Origin: Ottelia alismoides
Taxonomy: Eukaryota; Streptophyta; Magnoliopsida; Alismatales; Hydrocharitaceae
Length of the DNA: 64,000 bases
Assembly: GCA_037367405.1 (NCBI GenBank)
Contig: JAZKJV010010119.1
Location: forward strand, 186,001-250,000
Direction of reading: 5' to 3'
Shown here: positions 11,790 to 23,470 of the stretch, piece after piece
Layout of the letters: each line of letters starts with the position of its first letter
Position numbering within the stretch: the first letter of the stretch is position 1
The notes under the pieces: model-generated
Databases searched by the model: none
Seen by the model: only the letters and a program-made list of their open reading frames with translations
What the model was told of the DNA's origin: nothing
Translations under genes and position numbers: made by a program

Positions 11790-12100
11790 TCCTAAAATAG
11801 TGGACCGATGTTCTGTATCGTATTTATGTTAAATAAATTGCTAATCCTAGAATTCATATGCTCCATCATCTGGTTCAATGTCTCAAGTGTGGAAATCATG
11901 AAAGGTGACTCCAAAATCACAGGATCATGTGGGGTGAATGAGGGTGGATGAAAATCAAATTCCTACGATTCCTGAAATAATGGGTTAGGCGGATTTGCAC
12001 AAAAATCAAGAGGAAAGTCCTCCTGGAAAAAGGAAGGTGGATCGTCTAGAGAGTATGAGGTATCCGCAAATATCGGATTAAAATAACTCCAGTTGGTCAT
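11790..12100 (-). pseudogene. ORF1 of element B, interrupted
   Basis: It starts at the ATG at 12100-12098 with residues MTNWSYFNPI, homologous to ORF1 of A. A TAG follows the conserved FQES segment after about 45 codons, whereas A reads on. Beyond the stop the similarity continues to the acidic SLENNHESLQ end. Function unknown; it occupies the gag position. Confidence 0.55.
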
Positions 12101-13104
12101 CTCCGAATCAAAAGGCGGATCGGGAGAGCACGAGGGTCAAGTCAAAAGATATGGAGAAAAAAGCACAAATGCACAGAAGGATCTAGCAAGCACACAAGCA
12201 ATCAAACACAAAACAAACCCCCAGTTCACCAACTCAACTCAATGTGAAGACCGTGAAGGTTCGATAAATTATATTGTTAATTTTAGAGTTTGGTGACAAT
12301 ACAATCTATAAGAGCGGTTAAAGCGAGCTGTTAGGAACCCAATGCTCTCAGGAGACTGGCCTAATCTCAAAGTTTGATTTTTCCCAGCAAGTTTGAATTG
12401 CGGACCGTCTACCGACTACCCGATTAATTCAATCTGTTAAGGATGTCACGGGCTGCTTTATCAGCTACCGAAGAGATCCTCACTGGAGAACAACTAACCC
12501 AAAATAGTAGTCTGAAAAGAGTGGATGTGGCTCTATCCTAGTGCGTGGGTCGCTCTCTCGCCCAAGCAAACCAAACAATGAGGGTGTTACTCTCCCCAAA
12601 ACAATAATTTTTCCTTGTATTTTTTTAGGGTCGAGTTTTCTTTAGCCAACCCGATTTTAGCAGTAATCACTTGGTTAAAATATTTTCAACGAATCGCTTA
12701 CCGAGTGTCCAATTTCCTTTTTAACTTATGTGAGTGAAAACAAGGAAGGAGATCGGAAATGCCAATGCACGATTAGAAACAATGATGCATGCAGGGGTTA
12801 GAGATGTGTACCTTGTCGCCAGCACTCTACATGCAAGTGATCCATGCAGAATTTAAATAAACTATCCTATATGATGCAAGTGAACTGTCCTAGATGATAG
12901 CTTCCATTAACGGGCAAGAACAAGTTAATTTGACTCCCACTTACGCTCTACTCTATAGGCACATAAATTTCCTTTTTAGGGTGTTTGGACCTAATTAATT
13001 ACTTGGCTCAAGCAAATTAATTAAAGCAATCAAGAGGTAGATCACGAAATACGCGAGAAACTAAGAAAAATAAAGGCGATGAAAACAAAACCAGTGAGGT
13101 CCCT

Positions 13105-13122
13105 CAAGTGCACCAGCACTTG
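13105..13122 (-). promoter_or_regulatory. Leader hairpin of element B, perfect 7-bp stem
   Basis: CAAGTGC and GCACTTG flank a four-base loop (ACCA on the plus strand, UGGU in RNA sense). It occupies the same leader position as in A and E6. Packaging or dimerisation is inferred from position and conservation. Confidence 0.5.
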
Positions 13123-13504
13123 GCGAAACAGACCCCGCAATAAATGAATTTCATTTACAAGAGTTCAAATGGTAGAAAAGAAACTCTCTCTCTTTTTAAT
13201 TTTTTCATCTCCTTCACTTCTTCTTCTCCTCTTCTCATGCTATCATGTGGCTTGGTGAAGAATCAAGCCGCCTCCATGTCGCTTGGGTGCTTCGGCTCTC
13301 CGAGGAACGCCTCCTTCGCTCCGCAGGCCCTCGCAAGAAATAGAAAAGAGAATGTGTAAGAAATACAATTATCAAATATGAGAAAGAGAAAAATTGAATC
13401 AAATGCAGTGATATGAACAATGAAGTGAATGGCAGAAATGTAAACAGATATCTATAACCAAGAATAGCAGGTCAAAAGAGAAACATAACTACCCTCACTG
13501 TGCC

Positions 13505-13522
13505 TACCCGACAACGACGCCA
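13505..13522 (-). other. Primer-binding site (tRNA-Asp type) of element B
   Basis: The minus strand reads TGGCGTCGTTGTCGGGTA, 15 of 18 matches to the complement of the plant tRNA-Asp 3' end. The expected alpha LTR end is not clearly recognisable to its right. Confidence 0.85.
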
Positions 13523-13998
13523 TTGACCCAGCATATGTTCTTCCAAGTTCTTCGAAAACTCGTCAGTGTCGTCCCATCAAACTGAGGCTCTATGTTTATT
13601 CTCAAGCATTTGATCAAGAGCCGAAACAATGCCTTCATCCACCATTTATCGACACAGGTAGCAAGCTCTACACCACCCGATCCAGACCTTCGAGGGGTAA
13701 TTTAATTATTATCCACTCAAGTTTTTTTATTTACAAAGCAATCTTGTAATTATTAAATTAAGTGTCAATATTCATAGAAAATTTGCATCGGACCCTCGCT
13801 CCTTGGAAATTGCATCGAGGTCCGTGCTAACTCGTCTCATATGGCTACCTATGTAAGGCATGAAAATTGCAAGGGAGCCCTTCCAGGTACCTTCATTTAT
13901 ATTTATTCCATTAAATTTTAATATTAGTGTAAACTTTTTAGGTATTTTACATGGATACACATGTACTATATTTTTATTGTAAAAATACTCATTCTAGG

Positions 13999-15043
13999 TA
14001 GGGTGGAGCATCAGGTCGGGCTGGCCTAGACCCAACCCTGACCAAACCCGAAAAATCTCAAACTCGACCTGAACCCCATACACACAAACACACACACACA
14101 CACACACACATATGGGTCGGGCTCAGGCTCTCATATTTCTAAAATATCAAGATCGGGTCGGGCCCAGCCCAAACCCACTATGACCCTGGTTATCCTGACC
14201 CGGCCCACCTCACTCACATTGATTCTACATATCATACATGTCTCACACACAGTCCCCTCTTTGAAATGTCAATGCTCACTCTCTTGCGCAATCCCCGATA
14301 CAACATCATGATGGCCCCTCCTTCACGTTAGTGTTATATCAACTTTTTGTTTTGAGTTTGGCCCCTATATCATTTGGAAGAATTCTTTTCAGACGCAACA
14401 ACTTATTTAAAGTTGAAGATCATTCTAATTGAAGGGTCGGTCAGTGCTTTAATACATAGGATTTTGTATCATGCAGTCTATTTATCTCGAATAATGTAAC
14501 CTTGATTTAAGAAGCAAAATTCTAAGCTATAAGTTGTTGCATTCATCCATCAAACTCTTTTACATACATGTAATGGTTCGGAATTTTACTAGATGTATAT
14601 ATGTAGTTCTTTAGATGTATGCCATGGAGCATTTATCTATTTAGATAGTTAAATTCCTTCGAGTTGTGCATTCTTTATTAAGTAGAAAATACATGCATTC
14701 ATGCTAACCAAAAGTACATATATGTATCATTCAATATTCTTAACATGGATTCAAGAGGCAACGGAAAAAGCAGCTTAATAGGCCTTCAACCTAGGGTTAA
14801 TAGGCCCATAATACATCCAATTTTTCATAAACTAACATTAAAGGTGTAGTGTAGTGGAACTGAAGTGTGGGCGGACTTGGCCTAGCCTGAACCCGTGCCC
14901 GATCTTGTGGGCCTTGGGTCGGGTCCGGATCCTCAATTTACCCAAAAACATGGGCCTAAAACTGACCCAAAGCCCGAGGAAAAGTATGAGCTCGGCTTAG
15001 GCTTTTCCGGATTGGGTCGGGTTGAGCCCAATGCCCCACCCTA
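13999..15043. mobile_element. hAT-like non-autonomous DNA transposon (about 1.05 kb)
   Basis: Terminal inverted repeats: left end TAGGGTGGAGCATC and right end AATGCCCCACCCTA (12 of 14 positions pair). Both ends extend into GGGTCGGG-rich sequence in opposite orientation. The flanks ATTCTAGG (13991-13998) and TTATTAGG (15044-15051) agree at 5 of 8 positions, plausible as an aged 8-bp target duplication. There is no transposase frame. It interrupts H's LTR. A CA repeat lies at 14081-14110. Confidence 0.6.
14081..14110. repeat. CA microsatellite
   Basis: A run of CA dinucleotides with one CAAA interruption, inside the hAT-like element. Confidence 0.85.
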
Positions 15044-16343
15044 TTATTAGGCTTGTAATTATTTAGTTGCTTTTCTATTTTAATTAAATAGCTCTAATGC
15101 CTCATTGATTATGTGGAAAATGCTGTAGATGGTTTACCTAATTATTGTTCACATCATCATCATTATTATTATCATTTTAATACACTTTTATATTTATTAA
15201 AAATCCTTTAGGAGCTATATTGTCTCTATTTAGATATAAAAATACAAAAAATAGAAATTCTACTTTATAAAACCCAAAGATATTATATGGCATATATTAC
15301 CATATATTATAACTCTAGACCAAAAATCAGAAAAACATATAAAAAGAAAAACAATAAAAATTGGATAAGAACCAAAAAAATCTATATAAAATTTGAAAAT
15401 TCTATAGAAATAAAAAATAGTTTTATGTTGTATATTTTTATTTATATTATATAGTATATACTAAAAATAGTTCTGGGTATTTTTGGACTTTATTTATCTT
15501 TTTTAAAAACCCAAAACAATTCAGCCTATTTATCTTCTTCCCTATTTTGTATATTTAAATCAATTAAAAATACCTAAAAATTAGCAAAATTTATAAGAAA
15601 AATAAAAAAAAGAGAAAAATATCAAAAACACAAAAAGATTTTATTTCATAATTTTTGACTAGATATAGCTTTATTTAAAAATATAAAACCATATATAGAC
15701 TATATACATATTATAAAACATTAATACTTATCATTATTAATATTATTATATTGAAATACCTAATATATATTTAAAATCTTTAAAAAATAAAAAGGATTGT
15801 TCTTATTAATATTTCCTAAACTTTTACATTTTCATTTATTTTATATATCTTATAAGGTATTTATAACATACATATTATTATATATAGATATATAGGCACA
15901 CATATATATTAAAAAGGAAAAGAAACTAACAATTGAATAATTAAAAAGAAAATAAAAAGCAAAAAAATGAATATATAAAAATTCATAAAAATAAATATAA
16001 TTAAAAAGACATAAAAATAAAAAAGCAGAAACCGTATAAAAATAATTATTTTTTATTATCATTAATTTACAACAATTATACTTATCCATGATTTTCTCTT
16101 AGTGGTTTGACCCCTACACTTATTGTATATTCACATCTTTTATGTATGGTGTAATAAATTTCATCCTACATTCTTTTATTGTTTTATCATTATTGTTGTT
16201 CGATTGTTTGTCTAAATTGATTGGTTAAAGTGTCAAGAGTCAAGAGAGGGCCAATACAACAATTGCAGGATCCGACATGTCGAACGCCACATGCTCCTCC
16301 AAGACAGAACATTAGACACCTCTCATCAATCTCTACAACAAAA

Positions 16344-16361
16344 TGGCTTTGATACGAGGAG
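16344..16361 (+). other. Probable primer-binding site of element H (degenerate)
   Basis: TGGCTTTGATACGAGGAG follows ACAACAAAA, the same LTR-end/spacer context as the E6 PBS (CTCAACAAAATGGC). Only the TGGC start and scattered bases match tRNA-Asp, so the call rests mainly on context. Confidence 0.45.
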
Positions 16362-18499
16362 TAACGCTTCAGATATGATTTTTGCACATATTATCTCTTT
16401 TTATTTTTCTTGTCTTTTATTTCTTTTTATAAATAATTGTCTATCTGTTTCTGTATTTTTTTTAATTCTTTACGAGGGATCATGAAGCAAAGGTTGCTTT
16501 CGTTGGAAGGTCGGTGTGTAAGGACTATGTGGAGATCTACTCTTTCTTTGTGAGATGATGGGAGAGAGCAAAGAGGACATATATAGAGAGAGGAGCAGAC
16601 TTGCTTTAGTGTAGAATTTTTATTTTATTTTGTGAGAGTGTCTCTTTTATTGCTATAAAATATTTATAATAGTACAGGTTGGACATTTGGACACTCGGAC
16701 TTAACAAGCCTATTTTACCAGGTTTTTGTCCAGTTGGTGGCTTTTATCAGTTTTTCTCTCCTTCTACCCTTTTATTCACCCTATTTTTCCACTTATTTGT
16801 ATTTAATTTTTGTGTTTTGAGTTTTCCGCCTTTATTTTCATTGGTTTATGTAAATGATCCTTTAGATTTTAGGACTTGCTTGATTAGGTAATCTTTGTCC
16901 AAATCCCTAATATTTTCAAGTCCTTATAGCCTCTGTTATGTTTGGACTTAGATCCAACTTAACTAGTTCTTCACGGTAATAACAATTCCATCTTAGGCCG
17001 ATTTCACTAGCTTGCATTCCATGTAGTTTAGACTTAAATTCCTTGTGTCACATCCCACATGGAGAAAGCTGGGAAGCATTGTAAGTCTTCTTACTGAGCA
17101 CGCAACATTTGATATAAGGGAAAGATTTCCATCCAAGTATCCACTTGCATTGTGTTTCCGTCTTCTCCCCAGTTTTGTATCACTTAGGATTTTAAAAAAA
17201 TCCAAAAAATTATTATGCACATTATTGTGAAAAATAATTACAAAAAGTGAAAATATAGAAATTAAAATAGGGGAACTATTTAATAAATTTTGACCAAAAT
17301 TAAAATTCGTAATGGACTTTATTATATTGGGTTCATAAAGTCCACATTGTTTTCAGGTACCATCCAGACTAAGTGAGGTATGTCCCTAGGAAAATAGAGC
17401 CAAAAGCCCAGCATGAGTACTGCATTCTTATTGACTAGATTCATGAAGTATTGGAGATTCTATCATATGTGGGCGAGTAGGTCTTCGTCTGCTTGCAAGA
17501 TTAATATGAAGTATTAATCTTAAGCCATCCCCTCACGAGGGTGTCTATCTCATTGTTCCACATCCGAATACCCCACCCGGGGGAAGTATTGTTTTCACTA
17601 ATTAACTTCCTCCTTGCTTCTTTGGATTAGCAGTGGATCCAGGCCCAATAGCAACGATTCTTTTAAAAAGTGCAGGCTACATGTCACGAAAGAAGTGGGA
17701 AGTACAATATAGTTTTCTAGGAGTACTTGCTCTCCTATAGGGCTGGCCTCTAAGGACTCGCTATAAAATTGCTTGAACATAAAATAAAATTGCAAAGATA
17801 AAAATAATCGAACTCTTATGTCTTCACACTGTGTAAGTTGGTGAATCCATTGCTTAGTATTTGTTTGAATTTAAATTTAGGTCAAAGATTCAATCCTGCG
17901 CACATGCATACTTTTTCATTCCATATGTTTTCGGTTCTTTGTGCCCTGCTCATTTTTAGCTTTCTAATATCTTCCTAATAATTTCATCTATTGTTCATCA
18001 TCGTATACCACTTCTCATCCATACCACTTCTATCAAAGAGTTCGACTCATGGATGTTTTGGTTGGGACATGCTGACACCTACATCATTTCCATGAACTCG
18101 ATGTATTAAATAATTTGAGGTGATTTTAAAGAAATTAGTTCGAACTTTGAAAACTAATCTCCAGACTCCTTGACTTCGTCTCATTATTTAGTAAACTAGG
18201 ATTACTCTTATCCTGACATTCTCCTCTTCTGGATGGAGATCGATTTCAGTCCATATTAAATGCTCCATTCACACACATCTAGAATTGAACCTAATTCAAG
18301 AGCTATCTCTTCATCTAGTGCCAGTGAATGTTATTCTAAACAGATGCATCTTAATGTGCAGAACAGAACCTGGACCCAGTGTACATACATTCCTTTTAGT
18401 CTGATTCATATATGGCTCCTTAAGGGAAGGGGAAGGGAACACAACAGCCAAAATCAGGGCCCTTAACCAAATCAGATAACAATGAATGCTCAGTCGTTA
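16362..18499 (+). other. Leader of element H, no gene seen
   Basis: About 2.1 kb between PBS and gag, moderately AT-rich. Short open frames occur on both strands, but none shows a domain or is conserved elsewhere in the window. A long untranslated leader before gag is usual for Athila-type elements. Confidence 0.5.
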
Positions 18500-20504
18500 G
18501 CTTCCATTTAGTCTATCCAACAACAACTCACCAATCAGGCGTACGCCCTGGTCACCTTACAAGACATGATGAATTACATAAGGAGAAAAAGAGAGAACAA
18601 AGGAGGAGGAGGAGATGATGAATAAGGAGATGAACACCATATAGGATGGACAAATGAGCCGAGGAGAGAGGCCCCCAAGCCTACTCTCAAAGAGACATAT
18701 AATCTTGGCTATGGCTGAATGACTGAGTGGATACAGGTCCCTATAGTCCATGTACATTTCTATATGAAGCTCCAATTCTTAACTCTTCTCCCCTCCTTGT
18801 ATGGGAACACCAACGAAGAGTCCTATATCTGTCTCCAGCAATTTTCTCACATCTATCGCACCACTCTCTACCCTAACATCTAAATAAGTGTAATCAAGAT
18901 GACTGTGTTCCCCTTCAGCCTTTAGGATGAGGCTTTATATTGTCAATCATTTGGGGAAGGTCGTAATGACCTAGGAGGAACTGAAATCTACATTACTCCA
19001 CAAGTTTTACCATCTTGGTCGTCTAAATCAGATGCGTGCCAAGATTAGCGACTTCTCCCGAGGACCGCATGAGTCCATGCATGAAGTCTCTGAGCAGTTT
19101 GAAGATCTACATGAGAAGTGCCCCCACCATGATATTCCTTGGATGAGCCTAGTCAAACACTTCTTCGGGGGCCTTACACAAGAGAGACATAGGCTTGTTG
19201 ATGTCGCATGTGGTGAATCCCATTTTAATAAGATCGAGGATGTTGTATGGCATATATTCAAGGAAACGGTCGAAGGAGAGGCCATTTTATCCCCATCTCT
19301 AGCATATCAGTGTCAACCCCAGATCCACTACAAGCCAGTTAACATGGCAGCATCCCATGAATCAAATAGGGACGAGAGCTCCAACCATAGCATAATCGGG
19401 AGCCACCCGTCTAAGGTTGATATCATCAAAAAAAGATCACATGATCTCAAGAAACTATTTGTGATCGAACAAAGAACCCAGCACCTGGACAAGTTGGATC
19501 AGATTCCAAGAATCTAGAGTTGTTGGTCAGCAGAATCAATGCCATGCTGTCTGCGATACTATCAGCCATCACACTTGCTGAGACATCATTGCCACACCAA
19601 CCTCAACCTAGTTCAGGGTAGCCCAATGCGTAGCACGTATACTACGTGCAAGATCTTGACTAGGCACCTCCACAGTGATCGTAGGAGCTCATTGTCTAGT
19701 ATCCTGAGCACAAGCCCCCATCAAATGTTGTTCCATTCTTCCCATTACTACCCTAAATTCAAGTGGTGAACAACATCTTGAATAATGATGCACAATTAGC
19801 CTGTGCATGCGGACAATAGCAGGGTCAATCGACAACTATTCGACTGTATCACTAGCCCTCAGATGGGAGGTTTGTCCAGAAACCACCGGCCTCTACAGCA
19901 ACAGTCTCCACCATATCAGAACATATAGAGGCATAATTAGAATTATCAATAGTCATCATACCGCTAGTACCTGTTGCATCATAATTACGTAGTTGATCAT
20001 CATTAGTAATACCTCCCTCCTCCACAATTTCATCAGCATCAACCACCTCTCAGTACAACCATTAGTTTTCCCACTATCAGCCTTTGCAACCGTATCATTC
20101 CCAGCGTGGTTGGCACGATGAGTTTGAGGCTACTATTGTGAACTCAGCTCTTGAGGGTCAGGCTCAACTAGTGAAAAGCCTAGCATAGATGAGCTAGAAG
20201 CATGATGACCTCACTATGACCAAGACTCCCATTCTAGCACAAGTCGAGGCTAACCCAACAACTTCAAACATAAGGAGTACGTAGTTTGTGATATCTTGTC
20301 CAATCTTGTAGAGTTATGTATTCAGATTTTGTGCTGTCTCACGAAGTGGCTCTTAGGAGAGGCAAGATATTGTAGCTGTCTGCAGCAGAAAAAGGGAAGA
20401 ATTAAGCAACATATGGTGAGTCATCTTCTACATCAGCAAGTCCAGCCGCAGAGCCAGGTGAGAAAGAAGATGATGGAGGAGAAGCACCAGTCCACCACCA
20501 CCAC
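18500..20504 (+). pseudogene. Decayed Athila-type gag of element H
   Basis: A degenerate Retrotrans_gag-type reading frame. From about 18515 it reads QQQLTNQAYALVTLQDMMNY, then a GNTNEESYICLQQFSHIYRT segment and a VFPFSL block ending in a stop (near 18925). A T-(stop)-EEL block near 18970 follows, then an open frame at 19032-19517 with KISDFSRGPHESMHEVSEQF and CPHHDIPW at residues 30-37 and FFGGL after it, the hallmark of the Athila/Tat capsid region. Later pieces (19520-20504) resemble the C-terminal Gag linker, with a NAVTLRSGK-like block near 20330. Several stops and frame changes inactivate it. It is interrupted at 20504 by E2 and resumes at 34644. Gag would form the virus-like particle. 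Confidence 0.8.
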
Positions 20505-20962
20505 TGATAAATCTCCATTTCATCACCTTTATTCTTTCATTTTGGCATTTAAACCCTAGATAAATACATGTAAATATAAATATTTTTTATAAATTAACAT
20601 TCATTATTTATTATGTAATTATGGTGTAAAATACATTGGTTAAAGACAAAATAAAAGAATAAAGAAAAGGAAAAAATGGAAAAGGTATTTTATGACCCTA
20701 AACCTCGAGTCCTAGTTAAGAATTGATTTGGTCGACAAAGAGTAAAGTAGGGGGAGGGCCAAATATATAATAAAACCCCATTTATTTATTCATCAATAAT
20801 TCATTTTTGGGACCAATTTTATTCTTGATTATTTATTCCTCAAATAACGAAACCATGCACATGAAAGTTGTAGATAATAATTTATATAAAAATAAAAAAT
20901 TGTGTTTACACAAAAATAATATACAATGTTCATTTTATACTCCTAATAAAAAGCCAATATGC
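20505..20962 (+). repeat. 5' LTR fragment of element E2 (beta family)
   Basis: It starts TGATAAATCTCCATTTCATCA (the 21-bp palindrome) and follows the E2 3' LTR (30690 onward) base for base over most of 450 bases. It breaks off near 20962, where minus-strand E3 internal sequence begins. It is preceded by ACCAC (20500-20504), the left target duplication of E2. Confidence 0.85.
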
Positions 20963-21451
20963 AATATAGCACACAAATCATTCAAACATGGGAAATGTGA
21001 ATAATTAAGTCAAAGACCCTAATAACTAAGGCTGGTTAACTCAAAATCTCAAGAGCTCATAAACCAAGTGTTCTTGAACATCACTAGTCTTGTGTGAATG
21101 TGAAAGTGTCAGGGATTAAACCAACCCATTAGTTAGTTTTTTTGTTGTTTTTTTATTTTAAAAAGAATGAAAGATTTTTTTTTTGAAAAAGGTTTTTGTG
21201 TTTTTTTTTCAAAAGTTCTTTTTTTAAAAGAAAGGTATATAAGAAAGGATACACATTTTTTCGGAAAAGTTTTTTTTGAAAAGAGACACAAAAGGATTTT
21301 CTCGTGAAAATATTTTTTTGATTTTTTTTTAAAAAATAGATTTTTTGTTGTTTTTTGTTACACCTCTTATTTACAACATTTTACCCATAGCCCCTTATTT
21401 TAAGTCAAAGTAGGAGCTATAGGTAAAGTATATATATAAAATATACAAAAC

Positions 21452-21748
21452 CCCCTATACATAGCATGTGCTATGTCCTCATGGCACTAGGTGACAAAAA
21501 GCCATAGCTCGTACTAAGTATAAGTGGGTGAAAAGAATAGAAGTGAAAAGGAAAATAAGAGGGTGGATAAAACACAACGGGCATCGGCCCCTTATACTTA
21601 GGCTCTGGTCAGCCTAAGTATTGGAAAGAACACAAGAATGAGGGACCGATGAGAATGGGAAAGAATATACAAAAAAAATAAAAATAAGAGATGGAGCAAA
21701 TCAGGTCACTCACCCCCTATACTTAGGATCTAGTCATCCTAAGTATAG
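21452..21748 (-). repeat. Stem-loop/PPT-like array of E3 (three modules)
   Basis: Modules at about 21452-21532, 21593-21621 (arms TATACTTAGGCT and AGCCTAAGTAT) and 21718-21748 (CTATACTTAGGAT and ATCCTAAGTATAG). On the coding strand the last two read AAGTATAAGGGGCC and AAGTATAGGGGGTGAGTGA after the stem. The inner stem pairs differ from those of A and E4 but remain complementary. Confidence 0.75.
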
Positions 21749-21964
21749 CCACAAAATGAAAACGATACGGAACTGGGGCAAGTGATGCGAATCACGGGGG
21801 ATGGAGGGAAATAAAGGAAGGAAAATATGTACAAGGAGGAGTGAGAATATACAAGGATCAAGAAGGTTTGTGATCAATAAGCAGACCTCTTCTCTCAGTA
21901 ATGGACTGAGAGCGGGAAGCCTTTGAATCGAGCAGGATCTGATGATCATGATCAAAGAAAGAGC

Positions 21965-22190
21965 AAGGGAATTTCTCTCTTTCCCCCGACGAGTCTAGCC
22001 TCTTTCGTTGATATCCGATCCCCTCTTCAGACTAGGCATTTCACTTCCCCCCGACACTTCTCCCTAGCCTGAGAGTGAGATCAGGCTAACTAAGCCTCTT
22101 TTGTTATTAGACTACGGTCCCCCCCTATGGACCCTAGAACTCACTTGCAAAGATTCTTATAGCCTTAAGTGAGGCTCGTTTTGTTCCCAT
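21965..22190 (-). repeat. Additional C-run/hairpin segment unique to E3
   Basis: Next to the array, the plus strand shows further C-runs linked to short inverted repeats: AGCCTGA...TCAGGCT near 22060-22090, GGTCC...GGACC around a run of seven C near 22115-22135, and CACTT...AAGTG after it. The design echoes the main array (G-run on the coding strand beside a hairpin), but the sequences differ. No coding seen. Confidence 0.4.
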
Positions 22191-22223
22191 CACTCCACTG
22201 CCTTCCTTTAGTTAGTAGTCAGG

Positions 22224-22592
22224 TCATTCATAGTATACATATGTGTCGCTGTTAGAATCGTCCTCAGAGGAATAATAGTGAGGTGTAGGGAACGTCCAAC
22301 GAGGGTTGACACATGGCTGCTTGCTCAAATATGGCTTCAGGATAGCCGAACTGAGCTCACTCATGTAGATCACCTCATCTGGACCTGATGAGGATTCCTC
22401 AGAAAGTTCCTTCTCTGGTAAGATGAAGGGAAATTTCTTAGCTGGTTTTCTTGAACCTGAAGCATCAAGAGGAAGAGGAGATTGATGCGTCTTAAGGATT
22501 TCTGGGGAACACCTCAAGGAATCAATAACCTTCTTCTCCTTACCAGATGACTGACTAGAGGATGGAGCAACCGATTTATCAAGATTGGTCAA
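22224..22592 (-). pseudogene. C-terminal coding remnant of E3 (122-aa open stretch)
   Basis: An acidic, Ser-rich stretch ending PTPHYYSSEDDSNSDTYVYYE. The PTPHYYSS segment recurs in E4 (42023-41838), showing it is a conserved part of the gamma-family polyprotein downstream of the protease. It corresponds in position to the acidic tail after the protease in A, B and E6. Upstream (22600-23100) similar acidic sequence continues with stops. No recognised domain. Confidence 0.5.
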
Positions 22593-23103
22593 TTTGGTCC
22601 CAGTTGTCTCTTTTGGTATAGGTATTGGATGTGGTGTGTGTGAGGTACTGACCAGAGATTCATCATCAGATGAGTCACCATATGCATTGTAATACTCCTA
22701 CAGGGTCAGCACACGTCTCTGGTAAGTCATAGTGTTCTCAGTTGGCTTAACATTGATTGGCTCATGAGTCCGATCATCTAAATAATCAAGAAAATCATTA
22801 ATGATAACGTCTGACTCAGGGACAACTTCTGATTCTGAGTCCTCTCGAGAACCTGTCACGGTTGTGGTAATGCAAGCAGTGGGTGGTGTGGAGGTGTAGG
22901 GAGTCTATGAACCAATGGTCTCCTGGACAGTCGGTATCACAGGTATAGTAGAGAGACAGGACTCATTTGTCTCTCGAAGGTCACGACTGTCGCCGACTTT
23001 ACTGGTTACCTTGGAATATCATGTGTCCTCAAAGATCGGGTGAGGTCGGAGTGCTCCCAATGCATCGAAATTGATATACCTGGTCTCACAATCTATAGTT
23101 GCC

Positions 23104-23470
23104 TTAGCTAAAGCTAAGAACGACTTTCGAGAATGATCGAAGACTGGGTGAACTCTCCTCGGTGCTCAATGTCAATGATCGTGAAGTCCATCTGTAATAG
23201 AGCACCTTGGAAAGTAACGATGACTGAAATGGTTCCTCTCGACCGTTTAATGGACCGATCAGCCAACTGAATGATCTCTCTTGACTTTTTGGCAGATCGG
23301 AGTTTGAGCTTGGCAAACACGGAAGTCGGGAGGATATTAATCAGTAAGTCATTATCGATTCTTGCATGGGTGAAGGTGGTGTCTTTGATTTCACAATCAA
23401 ATCTAGGCAACCGCTTCACTCTGCGGCTCTTGGTTTTTCTCCCTATCATCAAAGAAGTGGCCATAGACAC
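23104..23470 (-). pseudogene. Aspartic protease remnant of E3
   Basis: A 118-aa open stretch resembling the Athila/Tat protease: RIDNDLLINILPTSVF at residues 38-53 is the catalytic region (D39-N40-D41 where D-x-G is expected), then IIQLADRSIKRSRGT (residues 85-99), the flap segment typical of this family, then a core strand TFQGALLQMDFTIIDIE. The loss of the D-x-G glycine argues for an inactive enzyme. The stretch stops near the IILGRPFLA position (reads IILESRS). Confidence 0.7.

Larger units (their letters stand above)
8272..13522 (-). mobile_element. Element B: complete internal region (5.25 kb) of an alpha-family non-autonomous element
   Basis: From the PBS (13522) to the PPT (8272) this is the only internal region in the window with both ends and no insertion. 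On the minus strand the order is leader (about 12110-13504), ORF1 remnant, linker, protease region, stem-loop array, and a non-coding tail (8285-9780) with a T-rich tract. There is no RT or integrase. Its 3' LTR is 4891-8271. Its 5' LTR is missing or reduced to a few tens of bases, because sequence right of 13522 soon reads as an unrelated plus-strand LTR fragment. Confidence 0.85.
13524..16340 (+). repeat. 5' LTR remnant of element H (beta-like), split by a hAT-like insertion
   Basis: The right part (15052-16340) aligns with the last 1.2 kb of the E2 LTR (33400-34638), including CTAGACCAAAAATC and the GTAATAAATTTCATCC-type U5 segment. It ends in CAACA at 16340, followed by AAA and a PBS, exactly as in E6. 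The left part (13524-13990) has beta-LTR style but weaker similarity. The true start is lost at the junction with B. Apart from the transposon at 13999-15043 the stretch is AT-rich and holds no gene. Confidence 0.6.

Noticed and set aside
13523..13570. End of B's missing 5' LTR
   Set aside because: Weak resemblance to the alpha LTR end (TTCTTCCAAGTT against TTTCTTCAAGGTT) over about 45 bases is too little to annotate.
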